A stretch of DNA of 64,000 nt, from the NCBI RefSeq assembly GCF_000702545.1, contig NZ_JNIO01000008.1, forward strand, positions 558,001-622,000, read 5' to 3'. This DNA is from Selenomonas sp. AB3002 (GTDB lineage Bacteria > Bacillota > Negativicutes > Selenomonadales > Selenomonadaceae). Positions 51,962 through 61,745 of this stretch are shown piece after piece (positions within the stretch are counted from its first letter, which is position 1; each line of letters opens with the position of its first letter). A program made the translations under genes and the position numbers. A model generated the notes under the pieces. It ran no database searches, had not been told where the DNA came from, and saw only the letters and a program-made list of their open reading frames with translations.

Positions 51962-54076
51962 ATGGACAAAAGTTCAAATACAAAACAGCAGAAGCGCAGG
52001 CCTGCCAAGAAAAAAGGCAGCTCTGCCGGGCGTATCTTCCTGGGCTTCATAGTCGTGGTCTTGGTTATGGTAACCGGAATAGGCTGTGGTTTCCTTACCG
52101 CTAGCATGAATACCAAGCCGGATTTGGCCAGTGATATCCAGCCGCCGGCGTCATCCCAGATTTACGACATCAATGGCAACGAGATTGCCAATGTACATGC
52201 TACGGAAAACCGCATGCCTGTAAAGATTTCCCAGGTGCCCAAGGATCTGCAGAATGCCTTTGTAGCAGTGGAGGATAACCGTTTTTACGAACACATGGGC
52301 GTGGATCCCCGCGGCATCATGCGGGCACTCTGGTCTAACTTGCGGGGACAGAGCATTTCAGAGGGCGGCTCCACCATTACCCAGCAGTTGGCTAAAAATG
52401 CTTATCTTACCCAGGACCGTACGCTGAAACGCAAGGTTCAGGAAGTTTTCCTGGCTTTGCAGCTTGAGCGTCAGTACACCAAGCAGGAGATTTTGGAGCT
52501 TTATCTGAATCAGATTTATTTTGGCCAGGGTGCTTATGGTGTTCAGGCCGCTGCCAAGACCTATTTTGGCAAGAATGTTGAGGATTTGGATCTGAACGAA
52601 TGTGCCATGCTGGCAGGCATTCCCAAAAGCCCCAATTACTATTCTCCTACCAGCAATCTCCAGGCCGCTGAAGAGCGTAAATCCGTGGTGCTGGATCAGA
52701 TGGAAAAGTATGGCTACATCAACGCATCCCAGGCTTCAAAAACCAAAAAAGAGGAAATGAAACTGGTGAAGGCGACGAAGAATACCGACACCAATGAGGC
52801 ATCGTATTTCATTGACTATGTCACTCAGAAACTCATTGACAAGTATGGTGCAGATGCAGTCTATAAAGATGGTTTGAAGATTTATACTACCATTGACATG
52901 GACATGCAGAGGGCGGCGGAAGAAGCCATGAAAAATCTGCCCCTTTATAACAAGGATGGAAATGGCATAGAGCAGCCTCAGGGGGCTCTGGTGGCTATAG
53001 ATCCCCACAATGGCCATGTGAAGGCTATGGTTGGGGGCCGCGGTACGGATCAGTTCAATCGCGCTACTATGGCAGAAAGGCAGCCCGGTTCTGCTTTCAA
53101 GCCTTTTGTCTTTGCAGCGGCCTTGGAGAATAACTTCACGCCCAATACGGTCATTAACGACAGTCCTGTAAAAGTGGGGGATTGGGAACCGCAGAACTAT
53201 GACCGCACTTTCAATGGCAAGGTTTCCCTGCGGGAAGTAGCCCGCAATTCACTTAATGTGCCCACGGTAAAGATTGCCCAGAAGCTGGGGATTGACAAAC
53301 CTATCTATTATGCACAGGAAATGGGCATTACCACTTTTGTGCTTGAAGGTGCACAAAATGACCGCAATCTGGCTACGGCATTGGGGGGGCTTACCAAAGG
53401 TGTCACGCCTTTGGAACTCACCAGTGCTTATGGAACTTTTGCCAACAAGGGCATTCATGTAGAGCCGATGGTTATTGTCAAAGTGCTTGACAGGAATGGC
53501 AAAGTCATCGAACAGGCTGAGGAACGGCAGCGCAGTGTCATCAGTGAAAACAGCGCGGCAGAACTTACCAGCATGCTCCAGACGGTCATTCAGAAAGGCA
53601 CAGGCACCCATGCCAATATTGGCCGTCCTGCTGCAGGAAAGACAGGCACAACCAATGACTATCATGATGCCTGGTTTGTAGGTTATACTCCTGATTTGGT
53701 AGCTGGCGTCTGGGTGGGAAATGATAATAACACTTCCCTCCACAACATGACTGGCGGACAGACACCTGCAGAAATCTGGAAGGCTTTTATGTCCAAAGCT
53801 CTTGCTACTACGCCAGCTAAAAATTTTGATGGCAGCGCCGCTGGGAAAGATGATTCTGTGGGAGAGCTTGAAGATGACGAAAAGATAACCGTCAAGCAGA
53901 AGCCGTCAGAATTAAAGAAGGATAATAATCCTAAGGAAAAAGTTGAAGAAGCTCCAGTGAAGGGCGGTCAGAATGTTCCCGCTCAGGATAAGCAGGAACC
54001 GAAGCCTCAACCCCAAAAAACTGAACCTGTTTCAGACGCCCCTGAGCGTGGCGGTGGAGTAGGCAAAGGCCGTTAA
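51962..54076 (+). CDS. Class A penicillin-binding protein (PBP1A family)
   Basis: 704 residues. A basic N-tail (about 1-22) and one transmembrane helix (about 23-45) lead to a GT51 glycosyltransferase domain (AVEDNRFYEHMGVDPRG, GGSTITQQLAKN) and a transpeptidase domain with the catalytic serine in PGSAFKPF, then SLNVPT and KTGTTN. The last 80 residues form a charged Pro/Lys/Glu tail. It polymerises and cross-links peptidoglycan outside the inner membrane. ATG 51962 follows AAGGAGG. Confidence 0.93.
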   Translation: MDKSSNTKQQKRRPAKKKGSSAGRIFLGFIVVVLVMVTGIGCGFLTASMNTKPDLASDIQPPASSQIYDINGNEIANVHATENRMPVKISQVPKDLQNAFVAVEDNRFYEHMGVDPRGIMRALWSNLRGQSISEGGSTITQQLAKNAYLTQDRTLKRKVQEVFLALQLERQYTKQEILELYLNQIYFGQGAYGVQAAAKTYFGKNVEDLDLNECAMLAGIPKSPNYYSPTSNLQAAEERKSVVLDQMEKYGYINASQASKTKKEEMKLVKATKNTDTNEASYFIDYVTQKLIDKYGADAVYKDGLKIYTTIDMDMQRAAEEAMKNLPLYNKDGNGIEQPQGALVAIDPHNGHVKAMVGGRGTDQFNRATMAERQPGSAFKPFVFAAALENNFTPNTVINDSPVKVGDWEPQNYDRTFNGKVSLREVARNSLNVPTVKIAQKLGIDKPIYYAQEMGITTFVLEGAQNDRNLATALGGLTKGVTPLELTSAYGTFANKGIHVEPMVIVKVLDRNGKVIEQAEERQRSVISENSAAELTSMLQTVIQKGTGTHANIGRPAAGKTGTTNDYHDAWFVGYTPDLVAGVWVGNDNNTSLHNMTGGQTPAEIWKAFMSKALATTPAKNFDGSAAGKDDSVGELEDDEKITVKQKPSELKKDNNPKEKVEEAPVKGGQNVPAQDKQEPKPQPQKTEPVSDAPERGGGVGKGR

Positions 54077-54146
54077 AATTTTTGTTTCCCTTGCAGGGAT
54101 AATGAATTACTGCTGGAGTTAATCATAAGATAAAGGAGCGAGTTGG

Positions 54147-55355
54147 TTGTCTAACGTATTTGACATTTTGAAAGAACGCGGCTTTGTAGCCCAGTGCACC
54201 AATGAGGAGGAACTGAGGAAACTGTTTGATGAGGAGCAGGTTTCTTTTTATATAGGTTTTGATCCCACTGCTGACAGCCTGCATGCAGGTCATTTCATAG
54301 CGCTCATGGCCATGGCTCACATGCAGCGGGCAGGTCATCGTCCCATCTGCCTGGTGGGCGGTGGCACCGGCACCGTGGGTGATCCTTCCGGCCGTACGGA
54401 TATGCGCCAGATGTTGACGGATGAAATCATTGAGCACAACTGTGAATGCTTCAAAAAGCAGATCGCTCGCTTCATCGATTTCTCTGATGGCAAGGCTCTG
54501 ATGGTGAACAACGGCGACTGGCTCAGGAAGCTCAATTATATCGAGCTCCTGCGCGAAGTTGGCGCAGACTTCACTGTAAACCGCATGCTGTCTGCCGAGT
54601 GCTATAAGCAGCGCTGGGAGAAAGGCCTGACCTTCCTGGAATTCAACTACATGATCATGCAGGCCTATGACTTCCTGGAACTGAACCGCCGCTATGGCTG
54701 CAAGCTGGAAATGGGTGGCGATGACCAGTGGTCCAACATCATCGCTGGTGTTGAGCTCTGCCGTCGCAAGCTCAGTACCCCTGTTTATGGTCTCACCAAC
54801 AAGCTGCTGACCAAGAGTGATGGCAAGAAGATGGGCAAGACTGCCGGCGGGGCTCTCTGGCTTGATGCGGAGAAGACTTCTCCCTATGAATTCTATCAGT
54901 ACTGGCGCAACGTGGATGATGCAGATGTGGAGAAATGCCTGTCTCTGCTCACCTTCCTGCCTATGGATGAGGTGCGCCGCTTAGGTGCCATGAAGGATCA
55001 GCAGGCTAATGAAGCCAAGGCTGTATTGGCCTATGAAGTCACAAAGATTGTTCATGGCGAAGAAGAGGCCAGGAAAGCCAAGCAGTCTGCCGAAGCCCTT
55101 TTCGGCGGTGCAGGAAATGTGGCCGATATGCCTACTGTGGCAGCCGAAGCAGGAGACAAGCTGCTTGATGCCCTGGTGGCAGGTGGAGTCTTCGCTTCCA
55201 AAGGGGAAGGCAAGCGCTTGATACAGCAGAATGGCTTGAGCCTCAACGACAGCAAGGTTACGGATATTGACTACGTGCTGCAGGCTGGGGACTTCAATGA
55301 TGGTGCTGCTATTGTAAAGAAGGGCAAGAAGAAGTATTACAAGCTGACTAAATGA
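54147..55355 (+). CDS. tyrS: Tyrosyl-tRNA synthetase
   Basis: 402 residues. Class I signatures: HAGH (in [11 protein letters not shown]) and the KMSKS-like KSDGKKMGK; a C-terminal S4 RNA-binding domain (about 330-402, [16 protein letters not shown]). Start is TTG 54147 with AAGGAG 8 nt upstream. It charges tRNA-Tyr. Only 70 nt separate it from the PBP gene and no T-box leader is present. Confidence 0.95.
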   Translation: MSNVFDILKERGFVAQCTNEEELRKLFDEEQVSFYIGFDPTADSLHAGHFIALMAMAHMQRAGHRPICLVGGGTGTVGDPSGRTDMRQMLTDEIIEHNCECFKKQIARFIDFSDGKALMVNNGDWLRKLNYIELLREVGADFTVNRMLSAECYKQRWEKGLTFLEFNYMIMQAYDFLELNRRYGCKLEMGGDDQWSNIIAGVELCRRKLSTPVYGLTNKLLTKSDGKKMGKTAGGALWLDAEKTSPYEFYQYWRNVDDADVEKCLSLLTFLPMDEVRRLGAMKDQQANEAKAVLAYEVTKIVHGEEEARKAKQSAEALFGGAGNVADMPTVAAEAGDKLLDALVAGGVFASKGEGKRLIQQNGLSLNDSKVTDIDYVLQAGDFNDGAAIVKKGKKKYYKLTK

Positions 55356-55370
55356 CGGCTTTTTATGGTG

Positions 55371-55411
55371 AAGGGTGCTGTGCGCAACGAAACGTGCAGC
55401 ACCCTTTGTTT
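55371..55411 (+). terminator. Rho-independent terminator of tyrS
   Basis: AAGGGTGCTG (55371-55380) pairs with CAGCACCCTT (55397-55406), followed by TGTTTG. Confidence 0.8.
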
Positions 55412-55463
55412 GTGGGAGGAAAGTGTCTCAGCTTTTTTTCTGGAAAAAAATAAATTAAGGTTG

Positions 55464-55527
55464 TATAATATAATTCGGAAATTTTAAGGATGCACTGAAA
55501 GGCTGGTGAGGAGCATGGATGATCACC
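55464..55527 (+). promoter_or_regulatory. corA promoter and start of a structured leader
   Basis: TATAAT at 55464-55469 is a good -10; a leader of about 190 nt follows. Its first hairpin, GGTGA/TCACC (55505-55509 with 55523-55527), would enclose the ribosome site and start of the short leader ORF. A second, GGCAGACC/GGTCTGCC, spans 55535-55583. No M-box riboswitch consensus is seen. Confidence 0.5.
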
Positions 55528-55610
55528 CTAGTTCGGCAGACCCGAAGCGATGGAACATACATACGAATAAGGGGAGGTCTGCCCTTCCTACACTGGCCGT
55601 GGTCTTTTAG
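55515..55610 (+). CDS. Candidate leader peptide upstream of corA (31 aa)
   Basis: ATG 55515 to TAG 55608-55610 encodes 31 residues beginning MDDHPSSADPKRW, an acidic and proline-bearing N-terminus. GGTGAGG lies just upstream in register with the anti-Shine-Dalgarno. It resembles the layout of Salmonella MgtL (MDPEPTPLPRW...), whose Asp/Pro codons destabilise ribosomes at low Mg2+ to control a Mg2+ transporter. Here a CorA-family gene starts 56 nt after the stop. It lies between two overlapping hairpins. The function is inferred by analogy; translation is not shown. Confidence 0.5.
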   Translation: MDDHPSSADPKRWNIHTNKGRSALPTLAVVF

Positions 55611-55665
55611 CTTTGCGCTGGTGCAGTTTGGGGCGGGTTCTTTCCTATGAGAAAGGAGACAGCCC

Positions 55666-56619
55666 ATGCTGCAAATCTACAAGTCCGCTGAAAGCGGCCC
55701 CTTGCAGGAACTGAGCCTGAAGACTCTGGAGAAGGGAGCCTGGATCAATATCATTGACCCTACACCCTATGAGCTGAAGGTGGTCAGCAACCTGACGGAG
55801 GTTGAGCCGGACTTCCTGCGTTCCGCACTGGATGATGAGGAGCGCTCCCATACGGACGTGGAGGACAATTCCATCATGGTCCTGACCAACGTGCCTGTAT
55901 GCCGTGGCGAGGAAAGCTATGATGCCCTGCCTTTGGCCATCATTGTCACCACGGAGTATATCATTACCGTCTGCCTGGAAGAGACGCCTGTTATGGCGGA
56001 GTTCAACGAGCGTACCGCCAAGCTCTTCCGCACCTATAAGAAGACAAGATTCCTTTTTCAGATACTTTATAAGTCAGCCACCCTTTACTTGCGCTATCTG
56101 CGGCAGATAAGCAAGCTTTCCGATGATATAGAGGTGCAGCTGCGCCACAATATGAGCAACAGGGAAATCCTGCGGCTCCTTGAGCTCCAGAAGGGCCTTA
56201 CTTACTTCAATGCGGCCCTGCGTTCCAATGGCGCTGTCATGGACAAGCTCCTGCGCCTGCGCTCCAATCCCGCCATGAAGCCCATCCTGAAGATGTATGA
56301 AGAAGATGAGGACCTGCTGGAAGATGTCATCATCGAGAACAAGCAGGCCCGGGAAATGGTGGAGATGTACAGCAAGATCCTGGCCCGGCTGGCAGATACC
56401 TTCACTTCCATTATCTCCAACAACCAGAACCGGGTGATGAAATTCCTGGCCGCCATGACCATCATTCTGGCTATCCCTACGGTAGTATCCAGCTTCTTCG
56501 GCATGAATGTGCCGGTGCCCTTTGCGGAAGATGGCAAGGGGTTCATGTATGTCATGGTGATTGCCTTTGGCATTTCCATATCCTCTGCCGTCATACTTTG
56601 GAGGCGGAATATGTTCTGA
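55666..56619 (+). CDS. corA: CorA-family divalent cation transporter
   Basis: 317 residues: a large N-terminal cytoplasmic domain (1-255) and two C-terminal helices, with the signature GMN in SFFGMNVPVPF between them (about 285-287), the selectivity filter of CorA channels. The tail ILWRRNMF is basic. It conducts Mg2+ (or Co2+, Ni2+); the family includes Zn exporters as well, but the intact GMN favours uptake. ATG 55666 follows AGAAAGGAG. Upstream lies a structured leader with a short ORF. Confidence 0.9.
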   Translation: MLQIYKSAESGPLQELSLKTLEKGAWINIIDPTPYELKVVSNLTEVEPDFLRSALDDEERSHTDVEDNSIMVLTNVPVCRGEESYDALPLAIIVTTEYIITVCLEETPVMAEFNERTAKLFRTYKKTRFLFQILYKSATLYLRYLRQISKLSDDIEVQLRHNMSNREILRLLELQKGLTYFNAALRSNGAVMDKLLRLRSNPAMKPILKMYEEDEDLLEDVIIENKQAREMVEMYSKILARLADTFTSIISNNQNRVMKFLAAMTIILAIPTVVSSFFGMNVPVPFAEDGKGFMYVMVIAFGISISSAVILWRRNMF

Positions 56620-56630
56620 TTCTGAATATG

Positions 56631-56663
56631 AAAATCCTCGCATTGGGCGGGGATTTTTCTTTT
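56631..56663 (+). terminator. Rho-independent terminator of corA
   Basis: AAAATCCTCGC (56631-56641) pairs with GCGGGGATTTT (56647-56657, one T-G), followed by a T-rich tract. Confidence 0.85.
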
Positions 56664-56784
56664 GGGTATAAAGGCTTTTCTTCGTCTTTGGGTGACAATA
56701 ACTTCAAGCTATGATAAAATGGAACGGACTGAATGAACAACACTTATATAGATGATAGACATGAGATGTATGGGGGATTTCTCT

Positions 56785-57714
56785 ATGGAGTTTCGGCAAC
56801 TGGAGTATTTTTGCACCATCAGTGAGCTGGAAAATTTTACGCGCACGGCTGAGGTGCTGCATGTTTCCCAGCCCTCTGTCACCAAGGCCATCAAGGCTTT
56901 GGAGGCGGAACTGGGGGTGACGCTCATTGATCGCAGCCAGAAGCGGGCCACTCTTACGGAGGAGGGGAAAGTGTTCCTGCTCCATGCTCAGCGCATCATG
57001 CAGGATGCGGAGAGTGCCAGGCGGGATATGCAGAGGTTCCGGCGGGATAAGCATGAGACTCTGCGCTTTGGCATTCCACCTATGGTGGAGGCCTATCTCT
57101 TCCCAGATTTCTTCACCAAGTTCAGGCGGGCCTTTCCCGATGTGACTCTTGATGTGCAGGAGTTTGCCGATTCTGATGAGGTGAAGAACAGGGCAGATCT
57201 GGAGGAACTGGACTTCGGCATCGTGCTGGGAGGCACAGAGGACAATGACCATGCGCTGCCCATCATGGAGGATGCCATGAGCGTCTGCCTGCACCCGGAG
57301 CACCCGCTGGCAGGCAAAAGGATAATCACCTTTGAGGATCTGGCAGGAGAAAAGTTCATCATGCAGCAGCCCCGCACTTACCAGTACCGTGAAGTGTGTG
57401 CCCGCTGCAATGAGGCGGGGTTCGTGCCGGATGTGCTGCTCTGCACTTCCCAGCTCAAGACCATCAAGCAGCTGGTGGCTAATCAGGAGGGTATTTCCAT
57501 CCTGCCGGATTTCGTCACCAGCATGGAGAGCATCTTTGTCAGGCGTCCTCTTTCTCCGGAACTGGAGGTCATGGTATACCTGTATTGGGGACAGCAGCGT
57601 TCCCTGTCAAAGGTGGACAACCGTCTCACTGATTTCATGCGGGAGTACGCTGCCACAGATGAATTCAAGCAAAGGTTTTTGGGAACCCACAAGCCTGAAG
57701 GGAGCAAGGCATAG
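56785..57714 (+). CDS. LysR-family transcriptional regulator
   Basis: 309 residues. The N-terminal winged helix-turn-helix is typical: MEFRQLEYFCTISELENFTRTAEVL, then SQPSVTKAIKALEAELG and LTEEGKVFL. A substrate-binding effector domain (about 90-300) follows. The protein resembles CynR/CysB-type members; the effector and targets are unknown. ATG 56785 follows a GGGGGA site; the frame is open from 56752. The stop TAG directly abuts the smc start, so the two are coupled, which is unusual for a LysR gene. No divergent target gene is adjacent. Confidence 0.85.
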   Translation: MEFRQLEYFCTISELENFTRTAEVLHVSQPSVTKAIKALEAELGVTLIDRSQKRATLTEEGKVFLLHAQRIMQDAESARRDMQRFRRDKHETLRFGIPPMVEAYLFPDFFTKFRRAFPDVTLDVQEFADSDEVKNRADLEELDFGIVLGGTEDNDHALPIMEDAMSVCLHPEHPLAGKRIITFEDLAGEKFIMQQPRTYQYREVCARCNEAGFVPDVLLCTSQLKTIKQLVANQEGISILPDFVTSMESIFVRRPLSPELEVMVYLYWGQQRSLSKVDNRLTDFMREYAATDEFKQRFLGTHKPEGSKA

Positions 57715-60700
57715 TTGCAGCTTAAAAGATTGGAGGCATACGGCTTCAAGTCCTTTGCCGATAAGATAACCATAGATTTTGACTCGGGCATCACCGCTAT
57801 CGTAGGGCCTAATGGCAGCGGCAAGAGCAATATCACCGATGCTATCCGCTGGGTGCTGGGTGAGCAGAATGTCCGCAATCTGCGCGGAGCCAGGGCTGAG
57901 GACATCATCTTTACGGGCTCTGCCGCCAGAAAGCCCTTGGGGCTGGCGGAGGTGTCCCTGTTCTTTGCCAATGACGGCACTCTGCCTGTGGATTTCCGGG
58001 AAGTGGTGGTGACCCGCAGGCTCTACCGCAGCGGGGAAAGCGAGTTCTACATCAACCGTTCCCGCTGCCGCCTGAAGGATATCTACAACCTCTTCGCGGA
58101 CACGGGCATCGGCCACGACGGCATGAGCATCATCGGCCAGAACCGCATCGATGATATCCTGAACAGCAAGCCCGAGGAGCGGCGCCTGTTCTTTGAGGAA
58201 ACGGCAGGCATCACCAAGTACCGTTCCCGCAAGCGGGAAACCCTGCGCCGCCTGACGGATACGGAAGGGAATCTGGTGCGTGTCCAGGACATCATCCGGG
58301 AGATAGAGAACCAGCTGGAACCTCTGGCCCAGCAGGCAGAGCGCACCCGCATCTACAACGGCCTCTCAGAGGAGCAGAAGAAATGCCGACTCACCCAGCT
58401 GGCTGTTGATTACCAGCGGGAAAGCCGGCGCCATAGTGAAAATGAGCAGAACCTCCAGAAAAAACGTGAGGAAGCGCTCATTGCCGAGGCTGAGGTCAAC
58501 AAGGCAGAGGCCCGCCGCCAGGAACTGGGCCAAAAGCTCATCGACCTGGAAAAGACCATGCAGGAACAGGCTGGCAAGAGCGAAAGGCTTCGCCAGAACA
58601 TCGAAGCTGCCAGTCGTGAGGTGGCGGCCCTGGAGGAACGGCAGGAACAGAGCAAGGCTGTCAAGGAGAGAATCCTGGCCCGCCGTCAGGAGCTCAGCAG
58701 CCTGCTAGCCAGTAAGGTGGCAGAACTGGCGGGACTGGCTGCAGAGGAAAAGCAGAAGCAGGCAGACTGGCAGCTGGCAGGGGAACTGCTGCAAAAGGAA
58801 CGGGAGCGGGCTGCGGCCTACAAGGGCACCATTGCTTCCCGTCAGCAGGAAGTAAACGCTGCTCGTGAGGCAGTGCTCACAGCCCAGAGAAAGCTCACTT
58901 CTGTCCAGCAGGAATGCGCCATGCTGGAACGCATGCAGCAAGCCTATGAGGGCTTTGGCAAGGCGCCCAAGGCGATACTGAAAGCCCGTGAGCCCTGGCG
59001 CAAGGGCGTTGCAGGCGCCGTGGCTGAGCTGATGGAGGTGCCTGCTGAATATGTCACTGCCATCGAGGTGGCTTTGGGTTCTGCCCAGCAGAATCTGGTC
59101 ACCAGGGATACGGATACCGCCAAGGCGGCTATTGCTTTCCTGAAACAGCAGCATCTGGGCCGGGCTACCTTCCTGCCCCTTTCCACCATTGTCCAGCGCA
59201 CGGTGCCTGACTTGCAGGTGGCAGGGGATCCGGGGGTGCTGGATTGGGCCAGCCGCCTGGTGAAGGTGCCTGCTGAATACAGCAAGGTGGCAGATTTCCT
59301 GCTGGCCAGGACCCTGGTGGTGGATAATCTCGACCATGCGCTGGCTCTGGCCAGGAAGCATAATCAGAAGCTGCGGCTGGTGACCCTCACCGGCGAGCTC
59401 ATAAATCCTGGCGGTTCTCTCTCTGGTGGCGGCAAAGGCCATCAGGAGGCAGGCTTCCTCAACCGCAGTGCCGAGATTGAGACGCTGCAGGGAAAAATCA
59501 GCCAGGGCAAAGCCCGGGCTGAGGAGGCTGAGGCAAAGCTTGCTTCAGCCCAGAAACTTTTGGAGGAAGCCAGGCAGGACGCCGAGGAGCTGGCCAGCCT
59601 TATCCATGAGAGGGAAATCAAGCAGGCGGTGCTGAAGCAGGAAGCCCTGCGAGCCGGGGAAAGGCTGGAGAACTCCCGTCAGGAAAAGGCCCGGGGAGAG
59701 AAGGCCCTCAAGGACAATGAGCAGGAGGAAAAGGAACTGGCCGAAGGAGCCGCTGCCAGCCTGCAGCGCCTGAAGGAAATAGAAGCTCAGCAGCGTGAAT
59801 GGCAGGATTCCTACGATGAGAGCCAGGAGCGCCATGCGGGACTTTACAAGCAGCGCATGGATGCACTCACAGAAAGCCAGGAACTGGAGCAGGCCGCCCG
59901 CAAGGCGGGCCGGGTCAGGCAGCAGCTACAGGAAGAAGTCCACAAGCTGGAGATTGTCAGCACCAAGCTGGAAATGGCTCTGGAGGAGTGGAAAGAAAAT
60001 CTCTTCAGTGAATATGGCCTTACCCCTGACAGGGCGGCTGAAGAAGCATTGGACATGGAGCCTGCTCTCCTCAAGGCACGGCTCCATGAACTGGGAGAGA
60101 AAATCAAGGCCTTGGGCCCCGTAAACCCCAATGCCCTGCAGGAGCATGAGGAGCTTTCCAAGCGTCATGGTTTCATGGAAAAGCAGGCCAAGGACCTGGT
60201 GGAGGCCAAGGAAAATCTGGAGAAGATACTGGCTGAGATGGACGAGGCCATGTCCAAGCAGTTCAAGGAAGCCTTTTCCCAGATACAGCTTTACTTCAGC
60301 GAGATTTTCGTGCGTCTTTTTGGGGGCGGCGAAGCGGAGCTGCGTCTTACGGACACTGAGGATGTATTGAATTCAGGTGTGGAGATACTGGTGACCCTGC
60401 CCCAGAAGAAGCGGCAGAACATGTCTGCCCTGTCCGGCGGAGAGAGGGCCCTGACAGTCATCGCCCTGCTGTTCTCCTTCCTCAGATACAAGCCTTCGCC
60501 CTTCTCGGTGCTGGATGAGATAGACGCGCCCCTGGATGAGGCTAATGTCATACGCTTTGGCGCTTTCCTGCGGGAGTTTGCAGAGGAAACCCAGTTCATC
60601 GTGGTGACTCACCGCAAAGGCACCATGGAGGCGGTGGATACCATGTACGGGGTGACCATAGAGGATGCGGGCGTTTCCCGTATCCTGTCGGTGAAATTGG

Positions 60701-60726
60701 ATGATTTAGCAGATAAAGGAGCATAA
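57715..60726 (+). CDS. smc: Chromosome segregation ATPase SMC, short-armed
   Basis: 1003 residues from TTG 57715. The N-terminal Walker A is GPNGSGKSNITDAIRWVLG, and the C-terminal signature LSGGERALTVIALLF and Walker B SVLDEIDAPLD are intact; a hinge domain (about 410-590) sits between two coiled coils. Bacterial SMC is usually near 1180 residues. Here both coils look shorter by about 90-110 residues each, which keeps them matched. It condenses DNA with ScpA and ScpB. It is followed 1 nt later by ftsY, a common Bacillota pairing. No frameshift is seen, so I take it as intact. Confidence 0.9.
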   Translation: MQLKRLEAYGFKSFADKITIDFDSGITAIVGPNGSGKSNITDAIRWVLGEQNVRNLRGARAEDIIFTGSAARKPLGLAEVSLFFANDGTLPVDFREVVVTRRLYRSGESEFYINRSRCRLKDIYNLFADTGIGHDGMSIIGQNRIDDILNSKPEERRLFFEETAGITKYRSRKRETLRRLTDTEGNLVRVQDIIREIENQLEPLAQQAERTRIYNGLSEEQKKCRLTQLAVDYQRESRRHSENEQNLQKKREEALIAEAEVNKAEARRQELGQKLIDLEKTMQEQAGKSERLRQNIEAASREVAALEERQEQSKAVKERILARRQELSSLLASKVAELAGLAAEEKQKQADWQLAGELLQKERERAAAYKGTIASRQQEVNAAREAVLTAQRKLTSVQQECAMLERMQQAYEGFGKAPKAILKAREPWRKGVAGAVAELMEVPAEYVTAIEVALGSAQQNLVTRDTDTAKAAIAFLKQQHLGRATFLPLSTIVQRTVPDLQVAGDPGVLDWASRLVKVPAEYSKVADFLLARTLVVDNLDHALALARKHNQKLRLVTLTGELINPGGSLSGGGKGHQEAGFLNRSAEIETLQGKISQGKARAEEAEAKLASAQKLLEEARQDAEELASLIHEREIKQAVLKQEALRAGERLENSRQEKARGEKALKDNEQEEKELAEGAAASLQRLKEIEAQQREWQDSYDESQERHAGLYKQRMDALTESQELEQAARKAGRVRQQLQEEVHKLEIVSTKLEMALEEWKENLFSEYGLTPDRAAEEALDMEPALLKARLHELGEKIKALGPVNPNALQEHEELSKRHGFMEKQAKDLVEAKENLEKILAEMDEAMSKQFKEAFSQIQLYFSEIFVRLFGGGEAELRLTDTEDVLNSGVEILVTLPQKKRQNMSALSGGERALTVIALLFSFLRYKPSPFSVLDEIDAPLDEANVIRFGAFLREFAEETQFIVVTHRKGTMEAVDTMYGVTIEDAGVSRILSVKLDDLADKGA

Positions 60727-60727
60727 G

Positions 60728-61648
60728 ATGGGATTTTTTGACAAGCTGAAAAAGGGACTGAACAAGACCCGTGAGAATCTGACCAACAAGATAGAGAAAC
60801 TGGTGCTGGGCTACGCCGACATCGACGATGACCTGCTGGACGAACTTGAGGAAACCCTCATCATGGCTGATGTGGGGGTGAAGACCACTGACAAGCTCAT
60901 GACTGCCGTGCGCAAGGGCATCAAGAAAAAGGAAATCAACGGACCTGAGGATTTGAAGCCCTTCCTGCAGAAGGAGATTGCCGCTATCCTAACTGCCGGG
61001 GAGGAGAACGATACCACCCGCACGGCCAAGGAGGGCCCCACTGTGCTGCTGACCATCGGCGTCAACGGCGCAGGCAAGACCACCACCATCGGCAAGCTCA
61101 GTGCCTATTACAAGGGCCAGGGCAAGAGCGTCATGCTGGCAGCGGCAGATACCTTCCGCGCAGCTGCTATCGACCAGCTGGAGGTATGGGGGGAGCGTAC
61201 CGGCGCGCGGGTCATCAAGCATGAGGAAGGTTCCGACCCCGCTGCTGTGGCCTATGATGCCGTGCAGGCAGCCAAGGCCCGCGGCATTGATGTACTGATC
61301 ATCGATACCGCCGGACGCCTGCAGACCAAGTCCAATCTTATGCAGGAGCTGGAGAAGATCAACCGCGTCATAGGTCGTGAGATTCCCGGCGCTCCCCACG
61401 AGACTTTGCTGGTGCTGGATGCCACCACGGGCCAGAACGCCATCAGCCAGGCACAGCTTTTCACCAAGGCTGCGCCGATTTCCGGTGTGGTGCTCACCAA
61501 GCTGGACGGTACGGCCAAGGGCGGCGTGGTCATCGGCATCAAGTCCGAGCTTTCCATGCCTGTGAAATGGATTGGCGTGGGCGAGGGGGTCGAAGACTTG
61601 CGCCCCTTCGTGGCCGAGGATTTTGCCAAGGCTTTGTTTGAAAGTTAA
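60728..61648 (+). CDS. ftsY: Signal recognition particle receptor FtsY
   Basis: 306 residues with a short N-terminal region and the NG GTPase domain: [14 protein letters not shown] (G1), [11 protein letters not shown] (G3), [10 protein letters not shown] (G4), and the [12 protein letters not shown] end. It receives SRP-ribosome complexes at the membrane. The long acidic A domain of Proteobacteria is missing, as is usual in Bacillota. Cotranscribed with smc. Confidence 0.96.
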   Translation: MGFFDKLKKGLNKTRENLTNKIEKLVLGYADIDDDLLDELEETLIMADVGVKTTDKLMTAVRKGIKKKEINGPEDLKPFLQKEIAAILTAGEENDTTRTAKEGPTVLLTIGVNGAGKTTTIGKLSAYYKGQGKSVMLAAADTFRAAAIDQLEVWGERTGARVIKHEEGSDPAAVAYDAVQAAKARGIDVLIIDTAGRLQTKSNLMQELEKINRVIGREIPGAPHETLLVLDATTGQNAISQAQLFTKAAPISGVVLTKLDGTAKGGVVIGIKSELSMPVKWIGVGEGVEDLRPFVAEDFAKALFES

Positions 61649-61657
61649 ATAGATGCA

Positions 61658-61699
61658 AAAAGGACGTTCCTTGTTTCGATTCGCAAGGAACGTCCTTTT
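61658..61699. terminator. Bidirectional terminator between ftsY and hypF
   Basis: A 16-bp perfect stem (61658-61673 with 61684-61699) with A and T runs on both sides. Confidence 0.92.
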
Positions 61700-61745
61700 G
61701 TTTTATCTGCTATTGTTTTTCAAAGAAATATGTTATTGGCATATT

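Noticed and set aside
55440-55660. M-box or other metal riboswitch before corA
   Set aside because: No match to the M-box or yybP-ykoY consensus that I know; a leader ORF explains the region better.
57715-60726. smc as a pseudogene
   Set aside because: It is short but has one continuous frame with all ATPase motifs and the hinge intact.
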